From Mesorhizobium mediterraneum (GTDB taxonomy: Bacteria > Pseudomonadota > Alphaproteobacteria > Rhizobiales > Rhizobiaceae): a stretch of 64,000 nt of DNA. Position numbers and translations under genes: made by a program. Positions within the stretch are counted from its first letter, which is position 1; each line of letters begins with the position of its first letter. Shown in pieces: positions 1-8,156 of this stretch. The notes under the pieces are model-generated. The model saw only the letters and a program-made list of their open reading frames with translations. It was not told where the DNA came from and did not search any database. The stretch is taken from positions 1 to 64,000 of the forward strand of contig NZ_NPKI01000017.1 of assembly GCF_002284565.1 (NCBI RefSeq), read 5' to 3'.

Positions 1-480
1 GTGCCGGCCATGCTTGCGCTGCTGAACCTCGGCGGCTGGACCGAAGCCCTTGTGCGGATCTTTCGGTGGCCGATGATGCTGATCATGGTCGGCCTCGGGC
101 TTATGCTGATCTATCGCTACGGCCCCAGCCGCGAAAGGGCAAAGTGGCAATGGGCAACATGGGGCGCCTTCCTCGCGGCTGTGGTCTGGATCGCAGTCTC
201 GATAGGATTCTCCTATTACCTTGAAAACTTCGCCGACTACAACGCGACGTATGGAGCCCTGGGGGCAGTCATCGGCTTGATGATGTGGACCTGGATCTCC
301 GTGATTGTCCTGATTGTGGGCGCGGAGCTGAATGCCGAGATGGAGCATCAGACCGCCAAGGACACCACCACAGGTGCGCAGCAGCCGATGGGTGCGCGAG
401 GTGCCACGGTCGCCGACACGCTGGGCGGATCGGCCGATGCTGCCAACCAGCAGTCGCGTTCGGGCGAGCGCAACACGTAG
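1..480 (+). CDS. YihY/BrkB family membrane protein, C-terminal part
   Basis: Only the last 159 residues are inside the window; the family is normally about 280-330 residues, so the GTG at base 1 is an edge artefact and the gene starts upstream. Hydrophobic segments are visible at about residues 22-40, 53-73 and 82-108. The last carries the glycine/tryptophan-rich stretch typical of the end of the YihY/BrkB domain, and a polar tail of about 45 residues follows. Family members are inner-membrane proteins of uncertain function; the old ribonuclease BN name is not supported here. Family assignment is firm, role unknown. Confidence 0.85.
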   Translation: MPAMLALLNLGGWTEALVRIFRWPMMLIMVGLGLMLIYRYGPSRERAKWQWATWGAFLAAVVWIAVSIGFSYYLENFADYNATYGALGAVIGLMMWTWISVIVLIVGAELNAEMEHQTAKDTTTGAQQPMGARGATVADTLGGSADAANQQSRSGERNT

Positions 481-808
481 CGCGCAGATCACTTTGCATC
501 TCCCCGCAACTTCGCTTGGCGCAAATGACGGTGCTAGATGGCCGTCATCTTTAGACAGGCATATCGAGCGATGTGAGGTAATCCTCCCCATCACCGGAAA
601 GACAAAGCAGGGTTCAGATGCCGCTCCCTCGCTTCGGCCCTGTTGGGGGCGCGCTTGCCGAGGGCTTCAGGCGGAAAGCTTCCAAGAGGGGCCGCAGCGG
701 CCAAGCAGCCGGGCGGCCGAGACCAGGCTCCGATGCCTTCGAGACCCGGGTAGGCACGTTCGGAACAAATCCGCCATCCGCCGCTTAGAGGGGTCTAGAG
801 CCATTGGC
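481..808. other. Intergenic, no gene recognised
   Basis: There are 328 bases between the BrkB-like gene and the pyrophosphatase-like gene. A 56-codon arginine-rich reading frame (618-788) is open but has no family resemblance. I see no convincing promoter, terminator or RNA gene. Confidence 0.4.
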
Positions 809-1378
809 ATGGACTGGCGAGGACCAAACGTGGCGAATTATCTGACACTGCCTACGACTACATCGAAAGGTCGGATCAGGGTGGTCGTGGAAACGCCGCG
901 TGGCGCCGAAGCAAAGTTGACTTACAAGCCCAAGAAGAAGCTTTTCGAATATACGCGGCCGCTTCCAGCGGGCCTTGCCTACCCGTACGACTGGGGCTTC
1001 CTGCCTTCTACACTGGGCGACGATGGCGATGCCCTAGACGGTCTAGTCATCCATGAGGCAGCCAGCGCCCCCGGTGTTGTCATCAAGTGCGATCTGCTCG
1101 CGGCCCTTCGTGTCATGCAAACGGAGAACGGCGAGACCGTGAGAAACGATCGCTATGTATTTTGCCCGCACAAGCAAGATGCGCATAGCGAGTCTCTCCT
1201 TGGCGAGAATGTTCCGGATCGTTTGCGATCCCAGATCGAGCAGTTTTTCCTCGCGTCGGTGTCCGGCACCGACAAGCAGATCGAATTCGAAGGGTGGCAC
1301 GATTCCAGCCAAGCTCTCCGGAACATCCATCGGGCCATGAGAACTTTCAAGCGGAAACAGCGAGCCGCCGCTCTCTGA
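809..1378 (+). CDS. Inorganic pyrophosphatase-like protein (family I)
   Basis: The 189-residue product has the family I soluble pyrophosphatase pattern: an N-terminal strand region with a lysine-rich stretch (KLTYKPKKK), the YPYDWGFLP segment and the metal-binding signature DGDALDG, in which the usual proline is alanine. Such enzymes hydrolyse pyrophosphate with Mg2+ in the cytoplasm. The reading frame is open back to 332, but resemblance begins only at the ATG at 809. The lysine/arginine-rich C-terminus and altered signature suggest an accessory paralogue and not the housekeeping enzyme. It appears monocistronic. Confidence 0.75.
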   Translation: MDWRGPNVANYLTLPTTTSKGRIRVVVETPRGAEAKLTYKPKKKLFEYTRPLPAGLAYPYDWGFLPSTLGDDGDALDGLVIHEAASAPGVVIKCDLLAALRVMQTENGETVRNDRYVFCPHKQDAHSESLLGENVPDRLRSQIEQFFLASVSGTDKQIEFEGWHDSSQALRNIHRAMRTFKRKQRAAAL

Positions 1379-1532
1379 GCGTTCCAATACTAATAAGAGT
1401 GCAGCTTGAGAACACAAGGCTGCCTTGGACGCCGCGCGGGCACCTTCACGGGTCCAACATGGGCGAAGTGCACACGTAAGCTGACAGCTGGTAGCGAAAG
1501 TCCCAGATCATGAGTGCCGGTCGCGAAGCGAT

Positions 1533-2180
1533 TTATGCCGTGAAGAATTTGATGGCGAAAGGGTAAGGCGATGGGGAAACGCTAATGGAGATGCGTCCTT
1601 GGAATTGCCGACGACGGGTGCTCGTCGCTAGTGACTTTCGCCGAAGCCGCAGATAATAGCGGTTAGTCGATTTCCCCAGCAACCGCTCATATTCCCTCTC
1701 CGGCTCGCTGTAGGTGCCATCGGCCAACTGGAACAGACCATCACGATCGCTGATGACGATCTCACCCCGCGTGGCTCTGATCAGGCCCCTGCCCTCAAGC
1801 TTCTGGATGGCAACCGTGACACCCGGTCGCCGCACACCGAGCATGACGGACATGATTCGTGGGTGATTGCAAACCGGTCGTTGCGGACGCGGTCGTGGCA
1901 CATCAGAAGCCAGCGAGCCAAACGTTCGTCCAACTTCGACCGTGCGTTCACCAGGGCGGTGTAGCTGGTCTGAATATAGAGGGTCTGGACATAGAGAAGC
2001 AGAACAGCCTTCAGCGTAGTGCTCTCAGACAGAGCAGACGACAGTGCCGGGGCTGGAATTCGCAAGCCGCTTCCCGCCAGCTGCATATAGGTGTCATGCG
2101 CGGCGCGATCGCCGCCTAGGGCCACTAAGGCTCCGGTCATGCCGGTCATGCTTCCATGCCGATCAGGCCGACCTCAGTAT
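1533..2180 (-). pseudogene. Crp/Fnr family regulator, frameshifted
   Basis: Two overlapping leftward frames together spell the second half of a rhizobial Crp/Fnr regulator. One frame gives the end of the cyclic-nucleotide-type sensor domain, the connecting helix and LARWLLMCHDR...THE. The other gives the winged helix with MLGVRRPGVTVAIQKL and the family-typical end EREYERLLG. The join near 1855 needs one restored base (GAA-TCATG for an expected THE-F/L-M reading). A second one-base loss near 2150 separates EVGLIGMEA from MTGALVALG. The N-terminal part is not recognisable further upstream. A regulatory gene decayed by at least two frameshifts is the simplest reading; sequencing error is possible but two shifts make it less likely. 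Confidence 0.75.
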
Positions 2181-2577
2181 CCCGGCACACGCAAAGGGTT
2201 CGCCGTTCCATTGTGCGAAGCGACGGGCCCATGAGTGCCCGGCATTGGGGCACAGGCATTGCTGACCGTCCGATTGAGGTGCCAGACAAATTGATCCACT
2301 GCTGGGCACCCTTGGCCTCTGTACCAGCGCGTTAGGACGTCCGAAGAGTAAGCTGGCTGCCCTGGGAGTAACACGCGGGAGCCTGGGTTAGGCCCGCCGC
2401 CTCATGCTGACGCCAGAGGCAGTGAAGGGAATCGATCGCACCTGCGATGTCAAACTCGCAGCAGCTAAGACAAGCGCTCTCTTCCGGCCAGCACTGAAAC
2501 CCCGTGTTAACGTCGTTCGTGGCTGAGATGATGCGGCCGCAGCTTGAAAGTGTAAGGTACGGCTCGCTGCCAGGCAC
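2181..2577. other. Intergenic, possibly decayed Crp N-terminus
   Basis: About 400 bases lie between the Crp/Fnr remnant and the next gene. The missing N-terminal part of the regulator would fall here on the minus strand but cannot be traced beyond about 2200. A 40-codon plus-strand frame (2404-2526) has no ribosome-binding site or resemblance. Confidence 0.35.
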
Positions 2578-2587
2578 GGAGGCGAAA

Positions 2588-2826
2588 ATGAAATTGCTGG
2601 AATTGCGCTCTTGTGCACGGGCATGATCAGCGCAGCAATGCCAGCCATTCGCGCTGAGGATCAGCTTGTTCCGCCTAACCACGTAGAAGCGCCAGAGCCG
2701 GCAGTTCATTGCGAGGGCCAAAACTGCCTTCCACCATCCGATGACCCTGTCGAGGAATGCAAGGGGCAAGATTGCACGCCGGCTCCGCCGGTTGACCCAG
2801 GTCCGCAGATTGAACAGGTCGACTGA
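2588..2826 (+). pseudogene. Small exported Cys-pair protein, frameshift in signal peptide
   Basis: A strong GGAGG (2578-2582) stands 5 bases before the ATG at 2588, which starts MKLLELR and then meets a stop. The frame one step over carries ALLCTGMISAAMPAIRAEDQ, a good end of a signal peptide, followed by a proline-rich mature part with two CxGQxC motifs (CEGQNC, CKGQDC). The start and the mature region are thus out of frame near 2600, and the total of 239 bases is not a multiple of three. The intact version would be about 80 residues and periplasmic. Function unknown. A TTG start at 2611 is possible but has no ribosome-binding site. Confidence 0.5.
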
Positions 2827-3036
2827 ACAGCATCAGCCGAACACCCCAACCACGAAGGTGATCGTAGACCCGCGGAGAAGGTTGGATCCAGGTCCTCTCC
2901 CTCCGCCGGTGTGGTTTGACGACATCGATCAGCCTAATGCGATCGCGCTTTCGTTCAATCGGTACCCCGTCCGTGGTGAGGAAGCGGAACGGCTTCGGGA
3001 AGGCCGCGAATATTGTCACCCCCGCCGAATACACTT

Positions 3037-3270
3037 TCATCTTGCCGACGCAGTACGCATTTCGGCCTGAATGCTGGCGAACAGCCGGATTTCGAGGGCA
3101 ATCCGCCGGGCCGCATCGGCACCCCCCCCGGTTGGTTTTGATCCCCATGATAAGGTCGTCGCGCTCTGGCGTACGGCTTCCAGGCGACCAAGAAAGAGGA
3201 CGACAGTGCCATCGTCGATCAGACGGTTGACCGAGATGTTGGGCTCGAACAGGAGTTGCCGCAGGCACCG
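3037..3270 (-). other. Unrecognised coding fragment without a start codon
   Basis: On the minus strand a frame ending with TGA at 3039-3037 reads LFEPNISVNRLIDDGTVVLF and continues to RTASAR. It has strongly GC-rich third positions and balanced amino-acid use, as real genes here do. No ATG, GTG or TTG is available upstream in frame, so this is probably the remains of a broken gene. A second frame begins at the overlapping ATGA (MKVYSAGVTIF) but soon turns arginine-rich and unconvincing. I do not recognise the family. Confidence 0.3.
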
Positions 3271-3280
3271 GCGACAAAGG

Positions 3281-3305
3281 CGCGCCTCCGTCGTCCGGAG
3301 GCGCG
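3281..3305 (-). terminator. Probable terminator of the DUF892 gene
   Basis: A perfect 10-bp stem (CGCGCCTCCG pairing with CGGAGGCGCG) with a 5-base loop lies 55 bases beyond the stop of the leftward DUF892 gene. The leftward flank has CCTTTG and the rightward flank TTCTCTCTCTTG, so it could act in both directions. Confidence 0.6.
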
Positions 3306-3360
3306 TTCTCTCTCTTGTTCATGACGTGCTCATTGATTCTGCTTCCGAAGCGCCGTTTAA

Positions 3361-3885
3361 CTAGGCAGCTTCCTGCATCGCTCGCTCGTTGACGCTGGTC
3401 TCCCCAAGCTGCGTCAGCGCTTCGTCAGTCGCCTTTTCCTCTTCGAGCGTCTCCTCGAGCAGTGGCACGGCATCCTTTAGGCCGAGCAGTCCGGCCCAGG
3501 TGATCAGCGTGCCATAGCGGGCGATCTCATAGTGTTCGACAGCTTGCGCCGCCGCCACAAGACCAGCGTCCAGAGCTGGAGCTTCCTTGAATTCCTCCAG
3601 TATCTCCTGTCCTTCCTCAATAATGCCGTCGATCGCGGGACATGTCTTTCCTTGTGCCCGTTTGCCGAAAATCTCGAAGACCTGCTGCAGCCGTTCGATC
3701 TGAGCCTCCGTCTCGTCGCGGTGCTTTTCGAATGCGGCGGTCAGTTGGTCGGATTCGGCACCCTTCGCCATCTTCTTCAGCGCAGTCAGGATTTTGCGCT
3801 CAGCGTAGTAGACGTCCTTCAGTCCGTCGTGGAAAAGATCTTCGAGGCCCTTGGCCTTGCTCTGCGATTCATTTTTCATAGCCAT
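3361..3885 (-). CDS. Ferritin-like DUF892 (YciE/YciF) protein
   Basis: The 174-residue product has the YciE/YciF (DUF892) pattern: GLEDLFHDGLKDVYYAERKI near the start, KMAKGAESDQLTAAFEKHRDET, and a later helix with AVEHYEIARYGTLITWAGLLG, giving a four-helix ferritin-like fold. The Glu and His residues of these helices are the likely metal ligands. Known members are stress-induced; their reaction is unresolved. The start at 3885 follows GGAG at a good distance, whereas the longer frame to 3924 lacks one. Confidence 0.85.
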   Translation of the reverse strand: MAMKNESQSKAKGLEDLFHDGLKDVYYAERKILTALKKMAKGAESDQLTAAFEKHRDETEAQIERLQQVFEIFGKRAQGKTCPAIDGIIEEGQEILEEFKEAPALDAGLVAAAQAVEHYEIARYGTLITWAGLLGLKDAVPLLEETLEEEKATDEALTQLGETSVNERAMQEAA

Positions 3886-4703
3886 CGTCGTCTCCGAATG
3901 TGAGAAACGCGTGTCTGGTGGCACGCGCAGCTTTAACCAAAGTGGGTGCTGTTTGTTCCTTTGGCCCGATCGGCAATCCTCTGTGCCTGGACGTCATCGA
4001 CGTAACCGAACAAACCGCAACGCCCCTCAGTAGTGCCTCACGCCTACACGGGCCTGGATTGCGAGGGATTGAGGCAGCGCGCAAGCGGCCATTTCGCTGG
4101 ATGCCGGCGAAACGTGCAACCCGCCCCGGTGTTCCGTGCACTAAAGAAAGCCCGCGCCCTTCGGGAAAAAAGGACGCGGGCCCATCGGGAGTCATCCATG
4201 TCGCAGCTGCACAAATGAAACTTTCAGCCCGCGCCGAAGTTCCACACGGAAACAAGAAAGGCCCGCCGCGCCTCCAGCCGCGCCGCTCCACTGGCCACCA
4301 AACGAAATATGAAACCGGCGCCCGAGGGGATGGGAAGGACGCGGCCTGATCAGAGGGTGCAGTCCGATCAGCACTAGGGCAAGTGCTGCACGACCCGAAC
4401 GCATTGGCTCGGCCAGGTTCCCGCACGGAATACAAGCCCACCGCCAGAACCCGCCCTCGCTCGATTTCAGCCAAGCCGCCTACCGTCTCCCCCGAATGCC
4501 AGGTCGGAAGAACGGACGAGCGTCTGTAACCGAGAGCGATCACGGCTGAGTTCTGGAGGACGAGTTCCAGGATTTCTATCCCGTCCAGACTCTAGCCGTG
4601 CCTGCTTGCGACGGATGAATTTGCCTTCGGACAGTGGCGCTTCGCCTGCCGTTCAGGAACAACAACGCCCAAGCCAAGTTTGGTGGTCCAGGAGGTAACG
4701 ACA
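3886..4703. other. Intergenic region with one GC-rich hairpin
   Basis: The 818 bases contain no gene I can support. Long overlapping frames on both strands (for example 3869-4543 minus) are rich in Arg, Pro and Ser, have no ribosome-binding site and resemble nothing. The only clear structure is the hairpin at 4150-4181. Confidence 0.4.
4150..4181. repeat. GC-rich inverted repeat / hairpin
   Basis: GCCCGCG-C-CCTT pairs with AAGG-A-CGCGGGC across an 8-base loop (CGGGAAAA), leaving one C-A mismatch. No neighbouring gene ends here, so it may be a terminator of a lost gene or part of a small repeat. Confidence 0.5.
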
Positions 4704-4853
4704 ATGCGCATACTGAGAACCTTCTTTGAATACTTGTGGCGCTCGAACAGCAAGTCGCCAACAGACCTTGCGCCGCCCGTCGACGCGATCGTTCGGCTGC
4801 TGAAAGAAAAGCAAAAACTCGCTACAAAGAAAGGACTTGGTCGACCAGATTAG
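4704..4853 (+). CDS. Small unrecognised protein (49 aa)
   Basis: An ATG at 4704 lies 7 bases after a perfect GGAGGT (4691-4696) and opens a 49-codon frame ending in TAG. The product starts MRILRTFFEYLW (aromatic and hydrophobic), has a proline-containing middle (SPTDLAPPVDAIV) and ends in a lysine-rich helix (RLLKEKQKLATKKGLG). It is too short for a membrane protein with two segments; an amphipathic or membrane-associated peptide is possible. The excellent ribosome-binding site is the main support. Confidence 0.55.
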   Translation: MRILRTFFEYLWRSNSKSPTDLAPPVDAIVRLLKEKQKLATKKGLGRPD

Positions 4854-5090
4854 ACTGCTGGCGGCTGACCGTGCTGTAGCGAAGGATGTGGCGACGGGGC
4901 ACACAGCATCACGCGTCACCTTGCCTATCTGCAGCTTTAGACGGAAACTTGCCATCGGGAACGGTGCACCCGCGGCAGGCTCGGGCATGCGGCAATGCCT
5001 TGGTCGCCTGGAGCAGCGCCAATCGGCGCCGTGTGTATCGGCGGCAATCACGAGAGAAGGAGGATCAGGTTCGCGCCAGTTAGTCACCGC

Positions 5091-5639
5091 TCAATTCTGG
5101 CTGGCAGGTGACGACATGTCTTTTCGTGCAAGGCCCCGCACAGCTTCAAGACCCCGTGGGAAGCCGCTGCGGTTACTAAAATCCTGCGGTTGCCGGCGAC
5201 CTCGAGCGTGCCGGGCGCTTACCTTTTGCGCCGTCAATAAATCGATGAGTGTCACACCGGCAACGAGCACCAATGCAAGTCCGACGTTGTCACGTTTTGG
5301 ATTGTCATGCCGGAACGCCCATAGGAGTGTTCCGATGTCGAGCCCATCACCGGCCACACGGCTCCAAAGCCCGGACTGTCTGTCTGCCGACAAGGACAGA
5401 ATGCCGCTGCTGAGTTCACGCGCTCCATAGGCGCGGATCACGCCTTCCTTACCAGGTATGCCGAGTGCGCGGGCGATGCGCTCGGAGGCTATGAGTTCGA
5501 CCATGCCCAGCGCAATGCTAAACCATCCGAGTTTGCGCGCTACCATATCGGAGGGCGCGAGCGCCTTTGGGCCAGATTTTACGACCTTTGGGTCGCTTGG
5601 CCGTCTGCTGAGATTGCCGAATTTGCTAAGCATGTTCAT
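5091..5639 (-). CDS. Small membrane protein upstream-paired with the dehydrogenase
   Basis: The 182-residue product has a basic N-terminus and three to four hydrophobic segments (GWFSIALGMVELIASERIAR, the RAYGARELSSGILSL region, VGLALVLVAGVTLIDLLTA) and a basic tail. In rhizobia, proteins with this YGxRE and VAGDxxDxxTLLW layout are often annotated as cyclase/dehydrase-type membrane proteins, but no enzymatic domain is visible. It lies 10 bases downstream of the zinc dehydrogenase in the same direction, so the two are probably co-transcribed. The start has no clear purine-rich site; function unknown. Confidence 0.65.
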   Translation of the reverse strand: MNMLSKFGNLSRRPSDPKVVKSGPKALAPSDMVARKLGWFSIALGMVELIASERIARALGIPGKEGVIRAYGARELSSGILSLSADRQSGLWSRVAGDGLDIGTLLWAFRHDNPKRDNVGLALVLVAGVTLIDLLTAQKVSARHARGRRQPQDFSNRSGFPRGLEAVRGLARKDMSSPASQN

Positions 5640-5649
5640 GACACTGATC

Positions 5650-6825
5650 CTATGGCTTCAGTACAACTTTGACGCAACTGTCCTGCTTGTCGCGAAAGAT
5701 CTTGTACATCTCGGGTCCTTGTTCGAGCCCGGCAGTGTGGGTGATGACAAACGACGGGTCGATCTGACCTTCTTCGATGCGGCGCATTAGGTCGTCGGTC
5801 CAGCGGTTCACATGGGTCTGGCCCATCCTGAAGGTCAGGCCTTTGTTCATGGCTTGGCCCATCGGGATCTTGTCGACGAGCCCACTGTACACGCCCGCGA
5901 TTGAGATGACGCCGGCTGGCCTGCAGACATAGATCATTTCACGCAGCACGTGGGGCCGATCGCTCTCCATCAGCATCATCTGCTTCGCGCGGTCATAAAC
6001 GGTGTCCGGTTGACGGAAGGACACGTGACTTTCCATCCCGATGGCGTCGACGCATTTATCTGGCCCATTGCCGCCTGTAAGCTCGTTCAGCCTTTCGACA
6101 ACGCTCTCCTCCAGGAAGTTGATGGTAATCGCGCCGCCCGCTCCGGCCATGGAAAGGCGTTCGGGCAGGCAATCTATACCCACGACCTGCTTGGCACCGA
6201 GAAGAATGGCGCTGCGAATTGCCATCTGCCCCACCGGGCCACAGCCCCAGATCGCGACGGTGTCGGAGGGCTCGATTTCGCACTGGACAGCAGCCTGCCA
6301 GCCAGTTGGCAATATGTCGCCAAGGAAGAGGACCCGCTCATCGGAGAGCCCGACCGGTACCTTGATGTGCGTTGCATCGGCAAATGGTACGCGAACATAC
6401 TCGGCTTGTCCGCCCGGATAACCGCCAGTCAGATGGGTATACCCAAACAGCCCAGCCGTCGTGTGACCGAACGCCTTGTCGGCAATGTTCTTGTTGCGGT
6501 TGGTTCGTTCGCAGACCGAGAAGTTCTTGCGCTTGCACTGGTCACATTCCCCGCAAATGATGGTGAAGGGAACGACGATGCGGTCTCCCTTCCTAAGCGC
6601 GCCGTTTACCCCGGATCCAACTTCCACCACCTCACCCATCATTTCGTGGCCCATTATGTCGCCTGGCAGAATTGCCGGAATGAGGTTGTGATAGAGATGC
6701 AGGTCCGAGCCGCAGATCGCGCAGCTCGTCACCTTGACAATGACGTCGCGCGGGTCCTCGATTTCGGGATCGGTAACTTCATCGCAACGTATGTCTTCTG
6801 TTCCATGCCAAACCAGCGCTCGCAT
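5650..6825 (-). CDS. Zinc-dependent alcohol dehydrogenase, formaldehyde-dehydrogenase type
   Basis: The 391-residue medium-chain dehydrogenase has the catalytic zinc site (CAICGSDLH, GHEMMGEV), four structural-zinc cysteines (CGECDQCKRKNFSVC) and a Rossmann glycine pattern (GCGPVGQMA). Its length and the long insert after the NAD domain fit the glutathione-independent formaldehyde dehydrogenase branch common in rhizobia; the true substrate cannot be read. GGGAG stands 7 bases before the ATG at 6825, so the longer frame to 6933 is rejected. It leads the small membrane protein gene downstream. Confidence 0.85.
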   Translation of the reverse strand: MRALVWHGTEDIRCDEVTDPEIEDPRDVIVKVTSCAICGSDLHLYHNLIPAILPGDIMGHEMMGEVVEVGSGVNGALRKGDRIVVPFTIICGECDQCKRKNFSVCERTNRNKNIADKAFGHTTAGLFGYTHLTGGYPGGQAEYVRVPFADATHIKVPVGLSDERVLFLGDILPTGWQAAVQCEIEPSDTVAIWGCGPVGQMAIRSAILLGAKQVVGIDCLPERLSMAGAGGAITINFLEESVVERLNELTGGNGPDKCVDAIGMESHVSFRQPDTVYDRAKQMMLMESDRPHVLREMIYVCRPAGVISIAGVYSGLVDKIPMGQAMNKGLTFRMGQTHVNRWTDDLMRRIEEGQIDPSFVITHTAGLEQGPEMYKIFRDKQDSCVKVVLKP

Positions 6826-7279
6826 GCTTAATCTCCCGTAGGCCTGGTTCGCGGCGTCGTGAGAGCGAGCTCGGCCGCTTTCCTTCAGGCTGTGAATTGG
6901 CTTTCCGGGGTCCAACCGCGAGGCAGCATCCATGTTCCCCGCCTTCGTTAAAAAACTTAGGCCGGCTTGGGAAGGTGGGGCTGATGGCAGTGTCGGAGCG
7001 TCGAGAAGGCGGTGGCGCCCTGCCGGACATCGTTAAGAAAGGTCAAGGAAGCGTGCAACGTCTCCGGGCTTCGCCGTGGGTGGTGGTGCATGGCGGCAAC
7101 GTGATGGGGCAGGTTGCGAGTCCGGGTGGAGAAGGTTGGATTTCAGGTGCTCCCCCTCAATCACGACATACGGTTTGCACATGTGAGGAACGTCGGTGGC
7201 CTTCGCGCAGTTGCGGGCGTGAACTGGAGCGTGATCGCCGTCGATGTAGAAAGCAGATTTCCTTTCGCCAGCTTCGATT
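6826..7279. other. Intergenic, no gene recognised
   Basis: The 454 bases lie upstream of both the dehydrogenase and the ATPase fragment. A minus-strand frame at 7033-7323 contains a plausible-looking stretch (AFYIDGDHAPVHARNC) but no ribosome-binding site or known family. The promoter of the dehydrogenase must lie here; I could not identify it. Confidence 0.35.
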
Positions 7280-7984
7280 TTGCTGCCAAAGGCATTCTCA
7301 TCTTTAAGCAAACCGTTCCGCAATATCTCACCCTCAGGTGGGGCGGCACTGCCGGACGGAACCGCAATTCATCGCGCCGAACTCGATCACCTGTTATCGC
7401 TGGTTCAAGATTCCGAAAGCAGCACAACGGCGCTCTTGGGACCTCCTGGCGCCGGAAAATCTGCATTGCTGGCAGCATTCGGCCAGCGCCTTCATGACCA
7501 AAACATTCCATTCCTGGCGATCAAAGCAGACTTGCTAGACGTCGACATTTCTGACGAGGAAGGACTTTCACAATCCATCGGCCTGGATCACATTCCGACA
7601 AAGCTTCTACTTGGGCTGTCGCTCACGCGTCCGACCGTGCTCATCATTGACCAGCTTGACGCACTGGCTGGGTATGTAGACCTACGCACCGGTCGTCTTA
7701 ATGTCCTACTCAATCTTGTACGCAGGCTGAGCGGCGCACGGAACATGCACATCGTCTTTTCCGCCCGCACCTTTGAATATGAACACGATGTCCGCCTTCG
7801 AACCATTCGTGCCGAAAGTCTTAACCTGGAGTTGCCGCCCTGGAGCACGGTACTCAGAGCCGCCGCCGCCAGGTGGAAACATTCTGTCGGCAGTTCCGGC
7901 GACGTGCAGATCGTCAACTTCGATTGGCAGAGACGGGATTTTGGCACAACGCTGTTGGAAAAAGGTCGTGGCCGTGCAAAGTGA
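7280..7984 (+). pseudogene. P-loop ATPase, truncated
   Basis: The 234 codons encode a nucleotide-binding domain with Walker A (GPPGAGKS at about residues 55-62), Walker B (VLIIDQLDAL) and a sensor-like FSARTFEYEHDVRLR segment, as in NACHT/STAND-like ATPases of more than 500 residues. After the segment LELPPWSTVL the sequence loses family character and stops, so the helical and sensor regions that normally follow are missing. The start also lacks a clear ribosome-binding site. It is most likely the remaining front part of a larger ATPase gene. Confidence 0.55.
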
Positions 7985-8156
7985 CGCAAGGTTGACTGAA
8001 CTCTCAGCAAGACGGCCTGTGTTGCCCATGGCTCTGCCGCTCCGTGACGCGGGCTCGTCCAACACCTGACATCGCTCAGCCGCTTCCGGCGTTGGCGGTG
8101 TCGAGCAAAGTGCATGACTGAGACTGAAGCTCCCACGCAAAGCACAGGCGACCAAG

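Noticed and set aside
2675..3322. A 215-codon minus-strand frame
   Set aside because: Its composition changes along its length, and part of it is out of frame with a better coding signal at 3037-3270. It has no homology that I recognise.
3869..4543. A 224-codon minus-strand frame upstream of the DUF892 gene
   Set aside because: It has low-complexity Arg/Pro/Ser composition and overlaps the start of the DUF892 gene in another frame, with no ribosome-binding site.
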